NCBI RefSeq assembly: GCF_001547525.1
Contig: NZ_CM003768.1
Span: forward strand, 558,001-622,000
Length of the DNA: 64,000 nucleotides
Source of the DNA: Burkholderia anthina
Lineage (GTDB): Bacteria; Pseudomonadota; Gammaproteobacteria; Burkholderiales; Burkholderiaceae
Direction: 5' to 3'
The translations under genes and the position numbers were made by a program. Below the pieces are notes generated by a model. The model had not been told where the DNA came from, searched no databases, and worked only from the letters and a program-made list of their open reading frames with translations. Of this stretch, positions 12,016 through 20,958 are shown piece by piece (position 1 is the first letter of the stretch; each line of letters begins with the position of its first letter).

Positions 12016-12117
12016 CGGACGCGGGTACTACCAAGCGTGCCCGCCGACCGTAGCCATTTTTGAAACCATTCTTGGATAAAAGGGCGCAATGCATCGAACA
12101 TACGATGCAATCCGCCG

Positions 12118-13020
12118 TTACGGTGCGAGTAGTGCCCCGTAACGGGCAATTGCCCTCATGGTGATTTGTCGCTGGAGCGACGGTATCTTCGCGCCCCTGG
12201 GAAATCGCCGTATCGCCAGCAGGGACCAGAGCTTCACATCGAGCCTGCATCGGTCGTCCAGCAATGACAACGTCTCCTGATCGAGTTCCTTGTCGAGCCG
12301 GATGCGCAGATTTTCCGGCACACGTGCAGTCGAATTAAGATGCATCATTGGCAGATCGGTCCTGAACCAACGATTCAAATTTTGATGAAAATGTGGGTTC
12401 TCGATAATATCGCTGTAAGCAATTGAATCGAGTCGACTCAGTGCGTCTCTCAGTAATCTGGAGTCCTGATCCGGGGAGATGAACGAATCATTCCCGATAC
12501 GTTCGTCCGGCCACAATAGCATGCGAGTGGCCAGATTATCCGTTTGACACGCAATGCGTGGATCCGTCAGGAATTCTTTCAGGGTGCCGCGCGAGAGTTT
12601 GATGCAATCTTGCCAACTTCCCCAACGCACAAGATATTCGTCCGACATACATCGCCAGTACACCCAATGAGACAAGAGGCGGGATAACGGCTCGCGAAGG
12701 AAAGTCAGTAGTTGGGCGTGCGGGTATCGATGCGTCAAAGTGCTGTAAGAGAAATGGCCCATGATCAGCTTCGATTCGGGCATCTTGCTTTCGTCAAGAT
12801 GGATTGTCTGCGCAACCTCATCATCGAACTCCGAGAGTCGATCAAATGTGCCGAGCAGTAGTCGATCGATTCCTCGAACTTCGTCGTTGATTTTCAAGGA
12901 TTGCGATATGCCGGTGATGACTGATGTGCCCGCCGTTTTCGGGACGTGCATGATCGCAAGCGGCTTTTCGTGGTTACGCGGTTCGTTTTTAAATCTGGGA
13001 GTAGTGAAATAGTCGAACAC
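12118..13020 (-). CDS. sulfotransferase family 2-like protein
   Basis: This 300-residue protein shows the two sulfotransferase signatures. HVPKTAGTS (residues 25-33) is the 5'-phosphosulfate loop of family-2 and heparan-type enzymes. FLREPLSRLLSHWVYWR (107-123) contains the RxPxxRxxS 3'-phosphate-binding pattern. It would use PAPS to sulfate a glycan or similar acceptor in the cytoplasm. It sits convergent to wbiI at the end of the O-antigen genes, so an O-antigen or capsule target is possible but unproven. Base composition is clearly less GC-rich than the flanks (many AAT, GAT and TTG codons), which suggests acquisition by transfer. No partner PAPS-synthesis genes are in view. Confidence 0.72.
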   Translation of the reverse strand: MFDYFTTPRFKNEPRNHEKPLAIMHVPKTAGTSVITGISQSLKINDEVRGIDRLLLGTFDRLSEFDDEVAQTIHLDESKMPESKLIMGHFSYSTLTHRYPHAQLLTFLREPLSRLLSHWVYWRCMSDEYLVRWGSWQDCIKLSRGTLKEFLTDPRIACQTDNLATRMLLWPDERIGNDSFISPDQDSRLLRDALSRLDSIAYSDIIENPHFHQNLNRWFRTDLPMMHLNSTARVPENLRIRLDKELDQETLSLLDDRCRLDVKLWSLLAIRRFPRGAKIPSLQRQITMRAIARYGALLAP

Positions 13021-13269
13021 GATCTAATTGGAGATGATCTATCAAAATCGCCTTGGGCAGACGATTTCTTCACGATGACTTGCGACAAGTAGAAGGCCGG
13101 CGGGGAATGCGTGCGGCTATGTCGGGATGTCAGTTTATCGGTAAAAAAAGGCGGCTGCCACAATACCGGCGTCGAAGGCGGCCCATCGTCGGGATGTCCG
13201 GCGGCCTCAAGCAGCTCAATTTCTACGTTGCACGGTCGTTTGCCTGTTCCGCCGCTCAAGGGACGGGCT

Positions 13270-13590
13270 TTTCGGGGCATGCCGGACGTCGCGTTCGACG
13301 CCGATCCGAACAGCGGCGAAGCAGTCGCCGTGGGCGGACAACTCGAGATAGTGGGCGGGACGAATCTGTCCGCACCGCTATTTGCTGCGACCTGGGCGCG
13401 CGTGTTGTCCAGTGCCTGCGCGACGAATCTCGATTTTGCGGCGCCCACGCTCAGGTCACGACGCCATCGGTCTTTCGCGATATCACCTACGGGGCGAGCG
13501 GCGCGTACAGGGCAGGTTCGGGATGGGACTTCGTGACCGGCTGGGGCACACCGAACGTCAGCATGCTGTATTCGTCGGTATGCAATTCGG
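13270..13590 (+). pseudogene. decayed S53 (sedolisin/kumamolisin) peptidase C-terminal remnant
   Basis: Two frames together spell the end of an S53 peptidase catalytic domain. One carries GMPDVAFDADPNSGEAV and then IVGGTNLSAPLFAATW. The other, after a frameshift near 13440-13470, carries FRDITYGASGAYRAG and WDFVTGWGTPNVS. The order is that of intact sedolisins, such as the gene at 52516-53727 of this window. The catalytic GTS triplet reads GTN, so the nucleophilic Ser is gone. The N-terminal two thirds are not recognisable upstream. The rest of the 13021-13707 gap holds no other gene I can support. Confidence 0.75.
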
Positions 13591-13707
13591 CCCGTGCCGT
13601 CTATAGCGCCGGAATCAACGAAGGGACGACGCTAAAGCCACTAGTGATACGGTCCGTCGGCATCGACGCGCCATGCGAGCCGACAACGCGCCGGCTACCC
13701 GCACCCC

Positions 13708-14814
13708 TCAATACCCCCCCTTCCCCTTCCTCACCACCATCCACCGCGGCGCCCTGAACCTGACGATACTGAGATAAAGCCACACATAAGTCAGCGCGAA
13801 CACCACGACAAAAACGAACAGATGCACGGTATGCCGCCAGAACAGCGTCGCCGGAATCACCGCGACGAGGCACAGCAGCCACAGATAAGGTGACGTAAGC
13901 GAATTCCGCCGCGTCAGATCGTGCGCGTGCTTCGTCCCCACGGCCCACCGCATCAGCCGCTTGTACACGAGCATATGCAGATGCACGCCGTCCGGAATCC
14001 CCGGCGACATCCCGCGGATGAACTTCTTCCGGTAGATCGAGAAGCAGGTCTCGAAGATCGGATACATGAACAGCAGCACCGGATACCACGCGGACACCTC
14101 GCGGTTGCGCATCACGAGCATGATCGCGAGCTCCGCGAGCATGAAGCCGATGAAATACGCGCCGCCGTCGCCGAGAAAGATCAGCCCGGCCGGGAAATTC
14201 CACAGGAAGAAGCCGAGCACGGCGCCCATCATGATGATCGACGCCGACATCACGACCGGGTCGTTGACGTGGAACGCGACATACGCGAGCGACGCGAACA
14301 TCATGAAGCTGACCATCGACGCGAGCCCGTTGAAGCCGTCGATGATGTTGATCGCGTTCGCGAGCGCCGCGACCGCGAGCACGGTGATGAACGCCGAGAT
14401 GGCCACGTAGCCGAGCAGAAAATCGAGCGGCGGCACGCTGATGCGCTTGACCGCGATACCGAGCAGCCAGAACGCCAGCGCGGCCGCGCCCATCGTGCAC
14501 AGCAGCCGCGCGCGGGGCGACACGCGCTTGGTCAGGTCCTCGACGAGGCCGGACAGGAACGCCGGCAGCCCGCAGGCGACGATCCCGAGAATGCTGCCGG
14601 CGATCGTCGGGTAGCGTCGCGACACGACAAGTGCGGCAATCACGACCCCGGCGAGGATCCCGATGCCCCCCACTCGCGGCACGGGCCGCACGTGGAATTT
14701 CTGCACGCCGGCCAGGTCGCTGTCGATCGAGAATTTCTCGTGAAGGTGCGCGTAGCGCACGATGAACAGCGTGACGAGCAAGGAGACGATGAAGCCGGAC
14801 GCGAAGCTGAGCAT
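13708..14814 (-). CDS. undecaprenyl-phosphate sugar-1-phosphate transferase, WecA/MraY family
   Basis: This 368-residue polytopic membrane protein (about 10-11 helices) has the superfamily motifs LVEDLTKRVSPRARL, INIIDGFNGLA, LIFLGDGGAYFIGF and PDGVHLHMLVYKRL. Like wbiH it should transfer a sugar-1-phosphate from a UDP-sugar to undecaprenyl phosphate, priming a glycan. It differs clearly from WbiH in sequence and length. Two priming enzymes within 5 kb suggests two separate polysaccharides, or a locus assembled from two clusters. It is the last gene of a five-gene minus-strand set with galE, two glycosyltransferases and a flippase. Confidence 0.86.
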   Translation of the reverse strand: MLSFASGFIVSLLVTLFIVRYAHLHEKFSIDSDLAGVQKFHVRPVPRVGGIGILAGVVIAALVVSRRYPTIAGSILGIVACGLPAFLSGLVEDLTKRVSPRARLLCTMGAAALAFWLLGIAVKRISVPPLDFLLGYVAISAFITVLAVAALANAINIIDGFNGLASMVSFMMFASLAYVAFHVNDPVVMSASIIMMGAVLGFFLWNFPAGLIFLGDGGAYFIGFMLAELAIMLVMRNREVSAWYPVLLFMYPIFETCFSIYRKKFIRGMSPGIPDGVHLHMLVYKRLMRWAVGTKHAHDLTRRNSLTSPYLWLLCLVAVIPATLFWRHTVHLFVFVVVFALTYVWLYLSIVRFRAPRWMVVRKGKGGY

Positions 14815-14841
14815 GGGATCGCTCGAAAAATGGACAGCGGA

Positions 14842-15864
14842 TTATACAAAACCGCGCGGGTTCCCCTCCTGCCATCGCCAGTGGTCGGCACACATTTCCT
14901 CGATGCCGAGCGTCGCACGCCAGCCGATGATGTCGGCCGCGGCCTGCGGGTTCGCATAGCACTCGGCGATGTCGCCCGGGCGGCGCGCGACGAGTTCGTA
15001 CGGCACCGGGCGGCCCGACGCCTTCTCGAACGCACGCACGACTTCCAGCACGCTGTAGCCCTGGCCGGTGCCGAGGTTCACGACGAAGCTCGCGTCGCGC
15101 GTGGCCAGCGCATCGAGCGCGGCGATGTGCCCCTTCGCGAGATCGACGACGTGGATGTAGTCGCGCACACCGGTGCCGTCCGGCGTCGGGTAGTCGGAGC
15201 CGAACACGCGCAGCTTTTCCAGCTTGCCGACCGCGACCTGCGCGACGTACGGCATCAGGTTGTTCGGGATGCCGGCCGGATCCTCGCCGATCAGCCCGCT
15301 CGCGTGCGCGCCGACGGGGTTGAAGTAGCGCAGCGTGGCGATCCGCCACGACGGATCGGACACCTCGAGATCGCGCAGGATCTGCTCGGCGATCAGCTTC
15401 GACTGGCCGTACGGGTTCGTCGCGGACAGCGGGAACGATTCGTCGATCGGCGAGCGCTCGGGCACGCCGTACACGGTCGCCGACGAGCTGAACACGAACT
15501 GCCGGACGTTGCGCTCGCGCATGACCTTGAGCACGGCGAGCAGGCCGCCGATGTTGTTCTGGTAGTACTCGAGCGGCTTCGCGACCGATTCGCCGACGGC
15601 CTTGAGCGCCGCGAAATGAATCGTGCCGGTGATCGGGTGCGCGTCGAACACCTTCGCGAGCGCGGCTTCGTCGCATACGTCGACCTGGTGGAACGCGGGC
15701 GTCTTGCCCGTGATCCGCTCGATGCGCCGCACCGATTCAGCCTTGCTGTTGACGAGGTTGTCGACGATCACGACGTCGTAGCCGTTGTCGAGCAGCTCGA
15801 CGGCCGTATGCGAGCCGATATAGCCCGCGCCGCCGGTAACGAGGATGGTGCCTTTAGCGGACAT
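14842..15864 (-). CDS. galE: UDP-glucose 4-epimerase
   Basis: This 340-residue extended SDR has VTGGAGYIGSHTAVELL at residues 9-25, the catalytic Ser region SSSATVYG and YGQSK (YxxxK) near 149-153. MPYVAQVAVG, DYIHVVDLA and NLGTGQGYSVLEVV are all hallmark GalE segments. It interconverts UDP-glucose and UDP-galactose (possibly the N-acetyl forms too) in the cytoplasm, giving galactose donors for glycans. Its position between glycosyltransferase genes ties it to polysaccharide synthesis rather than galactose catabolism. Confidence 0.95.
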   Translation of the reverse strand: MSAKGTILVTGGAGYIGSHTAVELLDNGYDVVIVDNLVNSKAESVRRIERITGKTPAFHQVDVCDEAALAKVFDAHPITGTIHFAALKAVGESVAKPLEYYQNNIGGLLAVLKVMRERNVRQFVFSSSATVYGVPERSPIDESFPLSATNPYGQSKLIAEQILRDLEVSDPSWRIATLRYFNPVGAHASGLIGEDPAGIPNNLMPYVAQVAVGKLEKLRVFGSDYPTPDGTGVRDYIHVVDLAKGHIAALDALATRDASFVVNLGTGQGYSVLEVVRAFEKASGRPVPYELVARRPGDIAECYANPQAAADIIGWRATLGIEEMCADHWRWQEGNPRGFV

Positions 15865-15879
15865 TGTTGATGCGCTCCT

Positions 15880-17016
15880 TCAGAGTGTGAATCCCGTCAA
15901 CGAATGGATGGTCTCCCTGTAGCGTTCGACGACCTGCTGTTCGTCGAATTCCGCCGCGACCTTGTGTCGGCCGCGTGCGCCCATCGCCGCGCGGCCTTGC
16001 GGCCCGAGCGCGATCATGCGAATCAATTGTTCCGCGAGGCTTCCGCTGTCGCGCACGCGGCACAGGAACCCCGTTTCGCCGTCGGCGACGACGTCGCGGC
16101 AGCCCGGCACGTCGGTCGCGACGATCGGGCGGCCCATCGCCGATGCCTCCATCAGTGTGCGCGGCACGCCTTCGCGGTACGACGGCAGCACGACGCAGTC
16201 GGCCGCCGCGATGTGCGGGCGCACGTCGTGCGCTTCGCCGAGGTACTCGACGATGCCTTCGCCGACCCACGCGTCGACGTCCGCGCGACCGATCGCGCTT
16301 GGATTGTCGACGCCGAGCGGCCCGAGCAACTGGAAGCGCGCGTTCGGAAAGCGCTCGCGCACGACACGCGCGGCTTCCACGTATTCACGCACGCCCTTGT
16401 CCCACAGCAGCCTGCCGATCAGGATGAAGACGGGCGCGTCGCCGCCCGGCAGCGGCACGGGCGAGAACTGTTCGAGATCGACGCCTTCGCCGTGCAGCAG
16501 CCGCGCGCGCTCGGGATGCGCGAGCAAGCGCTCGTCGGTGAAAGTCGCGAGATCGTCGCGGTTCAGGAACCACACCTCGCGCGGAAAGCGGAACGCGAAC
16601 CGGTACAGGCGCTTCGCGATGCTCGCCGCGCGGCTCTTCTGGATGAACACGTAGCCGAGGCCCGTCGTCACCGCGATCGACGGCACGCGCGCGAGCCATG
16701 CGGCCACCGAGCCGTAGATGTTCGGCTTGATCGTGTAATGGAACACGAGGTCGGGCCGCAGCGCGCGGTAGTGGCGCGCGAGCGCGGCGAGCGTGCCGAG
16801 ATCCTCGCGCGGGCTCGTGCCTTTCGACGCGACCGCGAGCGCGACGTAGCGGCAGCCCATCTGTTCGAGCAACGGCACCGTACGGTCGTGCGGCGCGATC
16901 ACGATGACCTCGGCGCCGCGCGCGACGAGCGCACGGATCAGCCCGTGGCGATACGTATGGATCGCCCAGGCCGTGTTGCAGACGAGCGCGATGCGCAGCG
17001 GAGAGGTGGCGGACAT
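15880..17016 (-). CDS. glycosyltransferase family 4
   Basis: This 378-residue GT-B enzyme starts MSATSPLRIALVCNTAWAIH. The N-terminal half has VFHYTIKPNIYGSVAAW and TTGLGYVFI, a pattern seen in WbpX/PglA-like transferases acting on undecaprenyl-linked intermediates. The donor half has FILIGRLLWDKGVREYVEAA and PSYREGVPRTLMEASAMG followed by PIVATDVPGCRD. It likely extends the lipid-linked sugar made by the WecA-like enzyme two genes downstream. Sixteen bases separate it from galE. Sugar specificity is not determinable. Confidence 0.87.
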   Translation of the reverse strand: MSATSPLRIALVCNTAWAIHTYRHGLIRALVARGAEVIVIAPHDRTVPLLEQMGCRYVALAVASKGTSPREDLGTLAALARHYRALRPDLVFHYTIKPNIYGSVAAWLARVPSIAVTTGLGYVFIQKSRAASIAKRLYRFAFRFPREVWFLNRDDLATFTDERLLAHPERARLLHGEGVDLEQFSPVPLPGGDAPVFILIGRLLWDKGVREYVEAARVVRERFPNARFQLLGPLGVDNPSAIGRADVDAWVGEGIVEYLGEAHDVRPHIAAADCVVLPSYREGVPRTLMEASAMGRPIVATDVPGCRDVVADGETGFLCRVRDSGSLAEQLIRMIALGPQGRAAMGARGRHKVAAEFDEQQVVERYRETIHSLTGFTL

Positions 17017-17068
17017 GAAAAAAAGAAAAAAATAAAGCGTCGAAATTGCCGAACGGGCCGAATGCGCG

Positions 17069-17893
17069 TCAGGCGGACGGCCGCGCGGCGAACAGCGTCT
17101 GCTTGATGCGCTGCAGCGTACGGTACGGCGTCACGAAATGCAGCAGGTTCTTGGCGAGGCCGGCCCAGTCGTACGGGTTCAGCACGTTGAAGTGGCGCAG
17201 CAGCAGCGTGAGCGTCGATACCAGTTGGCGCCGGCGCTTGGTCGCGCTGATCCCGCCCTCGTTCAGCTCGTAATACAGGCCGAGTTCCGGCAGGTTCGCG
17301 CAATCGTAGCGTTGCATTAACCGTAAAAAAAGATCGAGATCCTCGGCCGCGCGGTACTTGGCCCGATAGTTGCCCACTTCGCGCACGGCGTCGATGCGCA
17401 ACATGACCGACGGATGCACGAGCGGCGAGCGCAGGAAGCGCGTGCGGCGCAGCGTGCGCGGATCGGTGGGCGGCGTGAGCATGAAGCGCGGCTCGCCGGC
17501 GCGCGACACGACCTGCGTCCACATGCCGACGCAGGCGACGCGCGGGTGGGCGCCGAGATACGCGCGCTCTTTCGCGAGGCGCCGCGGCGCGGCGAGATCG
17601 CCCGCGTCGATGCGGGCCGCGTAGCGGAAGCCGCGCGCGGCGAGCGCGTCGATGCCGGCCGCCAGCGCGCGTTCGATGCCGCCGTTTTGCGGCATGCGCA
17701 GCACGTCGATCGCGAGGCCCGGCAGGTCGGGCGCGACGATCGGCGGCGTGCTGCCGTCGTCGACGATCAGCACGTGCACGGGCGCGTCCTCGCGAAACGA
17801 CGCGAGGGTCCGGACGACGTCGTCGTGCCCGTTGTAGGCCGGCATCAGCACGGCCACGTCGTCGAGCGGGGGCTGGCTATCGGGGTGCATCAT
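17069..17893 (-). CDS. glycosyltransferase family 2 (GT-A)
   Basis: This 274-residue protein starts MMHPDSQPPLDDVAVLMPAY. The GT2 nucleotide-binding core AVLMPAYNGHDD, LIVDDGSTPP and RIDAGDLAAPRRL (a DxD-like metal site) lies in the first 120 residues. The ATG is chosen because it overlaps the flippase stop (ATGA). The open frame upstream is shadow translation within the flippase gene. GT2 enzymes invert the anomeric bond and act at the cytoplasmic face of the membrane. No membrane helix is visible in this protein, so it probably works on undecaprenyl-linked repeats in this cluster. Confidence 0.87.
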   Translation of the reverse strand: MMHPDSQPPLDDVAVLMPAYNGHDDVVRTLASFREDAPVHVLIVDDGSTPPIVAPDLPGLAIDVLRMPQNGGIERALAAGIDALAARGFRYAARIDAGDLAAPRRLAKERAYLGAHPRVACVGMWTQVVSRAGEPRFMLTPPTDPRTLRRTRFLRSPLVHPSVMLRIDAVREVGNYRAKYRAAEDLDLFLRLMQRYDCANLPELGLYYELNEGGISATKRRRQLVSTLTLLLRHFNVLNPYDWAGLAKNLLHFVTPYRTLQRIKQTLFAARPSA

Positions 17894-19146
17894 GTTCGCA
17901 GCTTGAAACGGATGTAATAAAAGTTGACGGCGGCAGCAGCCAGGTAGCCGGCCGCCAGCCCGACGAGCGCGCCGTACAGGCCGAGCCGCGGGATCGCGAA
18001 CAGGTTGACGAGCGCGGCGATCGCCAGCGCGAGCAGCCATTTCGTGAGCAACACGAATTTTGCTTGATATTTGAGAACGATAAGATTGCCTATCGCCTCG
18101 ATGCCGGCCGGCACGGACAGCCACACGGCCCAGCGGAAGATGTCGACCGACGCCTCGTAGCCGCGGCCGAACACCTTGCCGACGATCAGCGGGGCGGCGG
18201 CGTCGAGCACGAGCGCGCCGGCCGTCATCAGGCCGGCCGTCATCGCGATCAGCCGGACGATGTTGCGGCGCAGCCGCGCGACGTCCTGCACGCGGTAGAC
18301 GAAGGCGGGCGCGATGGTCTGCGCGAGCATCAGCGCGAGCGTGATCCAGTTCTCGTTGAGCTGCTGCGCGGCCGAGTAGCGGCCGAGATCGGCGAACGAC
18401 ACATGGCGCTCGAGCATCAGGCGGTCGAGCTTCAGGAACAGATACATGCAGATGAGGCCGAGCCAGAACACGGTGCCGGCCGTGGCAAAGTGCCGGAACA
18501 GCGGCCTGTCGAACGTCCAGCCGAGCGCGCCGCCGTTACGATGGCGGTAGTACAGCAGCAGCGCGAAGCCGATCGCGGCGGCTTCCAGCGCCCACAGCCA
18601 CGCGAAGCGGGCGGGGCCGGCGGCCGCGCGCACCAGCAGCCACACGAGCAGCGCCTTGGCGAGCGCGGTGACCATGCTGGCGACGAGCTGCGGCTTGCTG
18701 TAGGTCATGCTCTGCAGCCACGCGTTGATCACGCCGACGAACGGCTCGCGGAACACCATCGTGACCGCGAGGCCCGCGAGCATCGCGCCGACCAGCGGGT
18801 CGAAGGCCCCCGCGGCGATCGCGATCCAGGTCGCGGCGAGCGCGGCGACCGACACGGCGATGCGCAGCACGAACGCGCTGCCGAGCACCGCGCCGAGCTG
18901 GGCGGGCGGGCGCTGGACGATGGTCGGGACGAGGATTTCCGCGCCGCACACCCAGGTGAGCGGCGCCAGTACCAGGAGCAGCGTATTCGCATACTGCCAT
19001 TTGCCGAACACATCTGGCCCGAAATAACGGGCCAGCAGGCCGCTGATCGCGATCGCGACGCCGATCTGTGTAAGCCGTTCGAGCCCCAGCCAGACGAGGT
19101 TCGCGACGGCTTTCGCGACGTCCGGGTTGCCGAAGCGCTTCAGCAT
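17890..19146 (-). CDS. polysaccharide flippase / oligosaccharide translocase (Wzx-like)
   Basis: This 418-residue protein is mostly hydrophobic helices (about 12), in the MOP exporter pattern. Its N-terminus is MLKRFGNPDVAKAVANLVWL. LERLTQIGVAIAISGLLARY is followed by FGPDVFGKWQYANTLL, typical of Wzx/RfbX and teichoic-type translocases. It should flip undecaprenyl-linked sugar repeats across the inner membrane. The start was set at the Met just before the first helix, because the 55 upstream codons are Arg/Pro-rich and non-membrane. It leads the minus-strand unit with the GT2 gene. No Wzy polymerase or Wzz is visible nearby. Confidence 0.8.
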   Translation of the reverse strand: MLKRFGNPDVAKAVANLVWLGLERLTQIGVAIAISGLLARYFGPDVFGKWQYANTLLLVLAPLTWVCGAEILVPTIVQRPPAQLGAVLGSAFVLRIAVSVAALAATWIAIAAGAFDPLVGAMLAGLAVTMVFREPFVGVINAWLQSMTYSKPQLVASMVTALAKALLVWLLVRAAAGPARFAWLWALEAAAIGFALLLYYRHRNGGALGWTFDRPLFRHFATAGTVFWLGLICMYLFLKLDRLMLERHVSFADLGRYSAAQQLNENWITLALMLAQTIAPAFVYRVQDVARLRRNIVRLIAMTAGLMTAGALVLDAAAPLIVGKVFGRGYEASVDIFRWAVWLSVPAGIEAIGNLIVLKYQAKFVLLTKWLLALAIAALVNLFAIPRLGLYGALVGLAAGYLAAAAVNFYYIRFKLRT

Positions 19147-19392
19147 GCGCGGCAGCGGCGGCGCGCGGGCAGGGCGGCCGGAAGCGGCGGGTGGGCGGCG
19201 GCGGGACGGCCAGGCATTAAAATGGGCGATATGCGCGTCATCGAAACCCGCGATTATAAGTGGGATCGCGACCGCGCCAGCCGTTCCATTCCTTGTTTTG
19301 CGGGGCCGCATGTATCATGCGCGGCACCGGCGAGAGGCGGCCAGCCAAGCCAGACAATTTTCCATGCACGCAACTGAGAGAGAAGAGAATCG

Positions 19393-20787
19393 ATGATCTC
19401 CCAATCCATCTTCAAGGCATATGACATCCGTGGCGTGGTCGGCAAGACGCTCGACGTCGACACGGCGCGCGGGATCGGCCGCGCATTCGGCAGCGAAGTG
19501 CGTGCGCAGGGCGGCGATGCGGTCGTCGTCGCGCGCGACGGCCGCCTGTCCGGGCCGGAACTCGTCGGCGCGCTGGCCGACGGCCTGCGTGCTGCGGGTG
19601 TCGACGTCGTCGACGTCGGCATGGTGCCCACGCCGGTCGGCTATTTCGCGGCGAACGTGCCGCTCGCGCTGAAGGGCGGCGAGCGCCGCGTCGATTCGTG
19701 CATCGTCGTCACGGGCAGCCACAACCCGCCCGACTACAACGGTTTCAAGATGGTGCTGCGCGGCGCCGCGATCTACGGCGAGCAGATCCAGGCGCTGTAC
19801 CGCCGCATCGTCGACGAGCGGTTCGAGACGGGCAGCGGCACGTATGAGGAAATCGACGTCGCCGATCAATACATCGCGCGCATCGTCGGCGACGTGAAGC
19901 TCGCGCGGCCGCTGAAGCTGGTCGTCGACGCCGGCAACGGCGTGGCCGGCCCGCTCGCGACGCGCCTGTTCAAGGCGCTCGGCTGCGAACTCGTCGAGCG
20001 CTTTACCGACATCGACGGCACGTTCCCGAACCACCATCCCGATCCCGCCCATCCGGAAAACCTGCAGGACGTGATCCAGGCGCTGAAGGACACCGACGCC
20101 GAGCTCGGCTTCGCGTTCGACGGCGACGGCGACCGCCTGGGCGTCGTCACGAAGGACGGCCAGATCATCTATCCGGACCGCCAGCTGATGCTGTTCGCGG
20201 AAGAAGTGCTGTCGCGCAACCCGGGCGCCCAGATCATCTACGACGTGAAGTGCACGCGCCACCTCGCGCAGTGGGTGAAGTCGAAGGGCGGCGAGCCGCT
20301 GATGTGGAAGACGGGCCACTCGCTGGTCAAGGCGAAGCTGCGCGAGACGGGTGCGCCGCTCGCCGGCGAAATGAGCGGCCACGTGTTCTTCAAGGATCGC
20401 TGGTACGGCTTCGACGACGGCCTGTACACCGGCGCGCGCCTGCTCGAGATTCTCGCGAAGACGGCCGATCCGAGCGCGCTGCTCAACAGCCTGCCGGACG
20501 CGATGAGCACGCCCGAACTGCAGCTCTGGCTCGACGAAGGCGAGAATTTCCGCCTGATCGACAAGCTGCAGAAAGAGGCGAAGTTCGACGGCGCCGAGGA
20601 AGTCGTGACGATCGACGGCCTGCGTGTCGAGTACCCGGACGGCTTCGGCCTCGCGCGTTCGTCGAACACGACGCCGGTCGTCGTGATGCGTTTCGAGGCC
20701 GAGACGCAGGAAGGGCTCAAGCGTATCCAGGAAGACTTCCGCCGCGTGCTGACGGCCGCGAAGCCGGACGTCAAGCTGCCGTTCTGA
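19393..20787 (+). CDS. manB: phosphomannomutase/phosphoglucomutase
   Basis: This 464-residue alpha-D-phosphohexomutase has the catalytic phosphoserine loop TGSHNPPDYNGFKM (about residues 110-123), the metal loop DGDGDRLG (about 242), the sugar loop GEMSGHVFF and the phosphate loop RSSNTTPVVVMRFE near the end. Size and motifs match AlgC/ManB-type enzymes. These convert mannose-6-P to mannose-1-P and glucose-6-P to glucose-1-P for GDP-mannose and UDP-glucose supply. It feeds the gmd-rmd and galE steps of this region. AGAGAGAAGAGAATCG before the ATG is a purine-rich ribosome-binding region. The symbol is tentative between manB, algC and pgm. Confidence 0.9.
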   Translation: MISQSIFKAYDIRGVVGKTLDVDTARGIGRAFGSEVRAQGGDAVVVARDGRLSGPELVGALADGLRAAGVDVVDVGMVPTPVGYFAANVPLALKGGERRVDSCIVVTGSHNPPDYNGFKMVLRGAAIYGEQIQALYRRIVDERFETGSGTYEEIDVADQYIARIVGDVKLARPLKLVVDAGNGVAGPLATRLFKALGCELVERFTDIDGTFPNHHPDPAHPENLQDVIQALKDTDAELGFAFDGDGDRLGVVTKDGQIIYPDRQLMLFAEEVLSRNPGAQIIYDVKCTRHLAQWVKSKGGEPLMWKTGHSLVKAKLRETGAPLAGEMSGHVFFKDRWYGFDDGLYTGARLLEILAKTADPSALLNSLPDAMSTPELQLWLDEGENFRLIDKLQKEAKFDGAEEVVTIDGLRVEYPDGFGLARSSNTTPVVVMRFEAETQEGLKRIQEDFRRVLTAAKPDVKLPF

Positions 20788-20845
20788 GCGCCGGCGGCCG
20801 GCGGGCCGCCCGTACGACGGCCGTTCATCGGCCGTGTTCATCCCG

Positions 20846-20883
20846 AAAAGCGGCGCGCGCCCCGGGCGCGCGGCCGCTTTTTG
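20846..20883 (+). terminator. rho-independent terminator after the phosphohexomutase gene
   Basis: A GC-rich stem (AAGCGGCGCGCGCCC against GGGCGCGCGGCCGCTT with one bulged G) is followed by a run of five T. It ends the phosphohexomutase transcript and separates it from waaC. Confidence 0.75.
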
Positions 20884-20958
20884 TCTGTCCGGTCGTCCGG
20901 CCGCGATAAAATCCCCCCTTTATGTCCGTCGCCGGCTGCCAGCCGGCGTTTTTTCAGC

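Noticed and set aside
13921..15870. Very long plus-strand frame opposite the WecA-like gene and galE
   Set aside because: It mirrors strongly coding minus-strand genes. Its translation is Arg/Asp/Glu/His-rich, as expected from the antisense of GC-biased codons, with no family motif.
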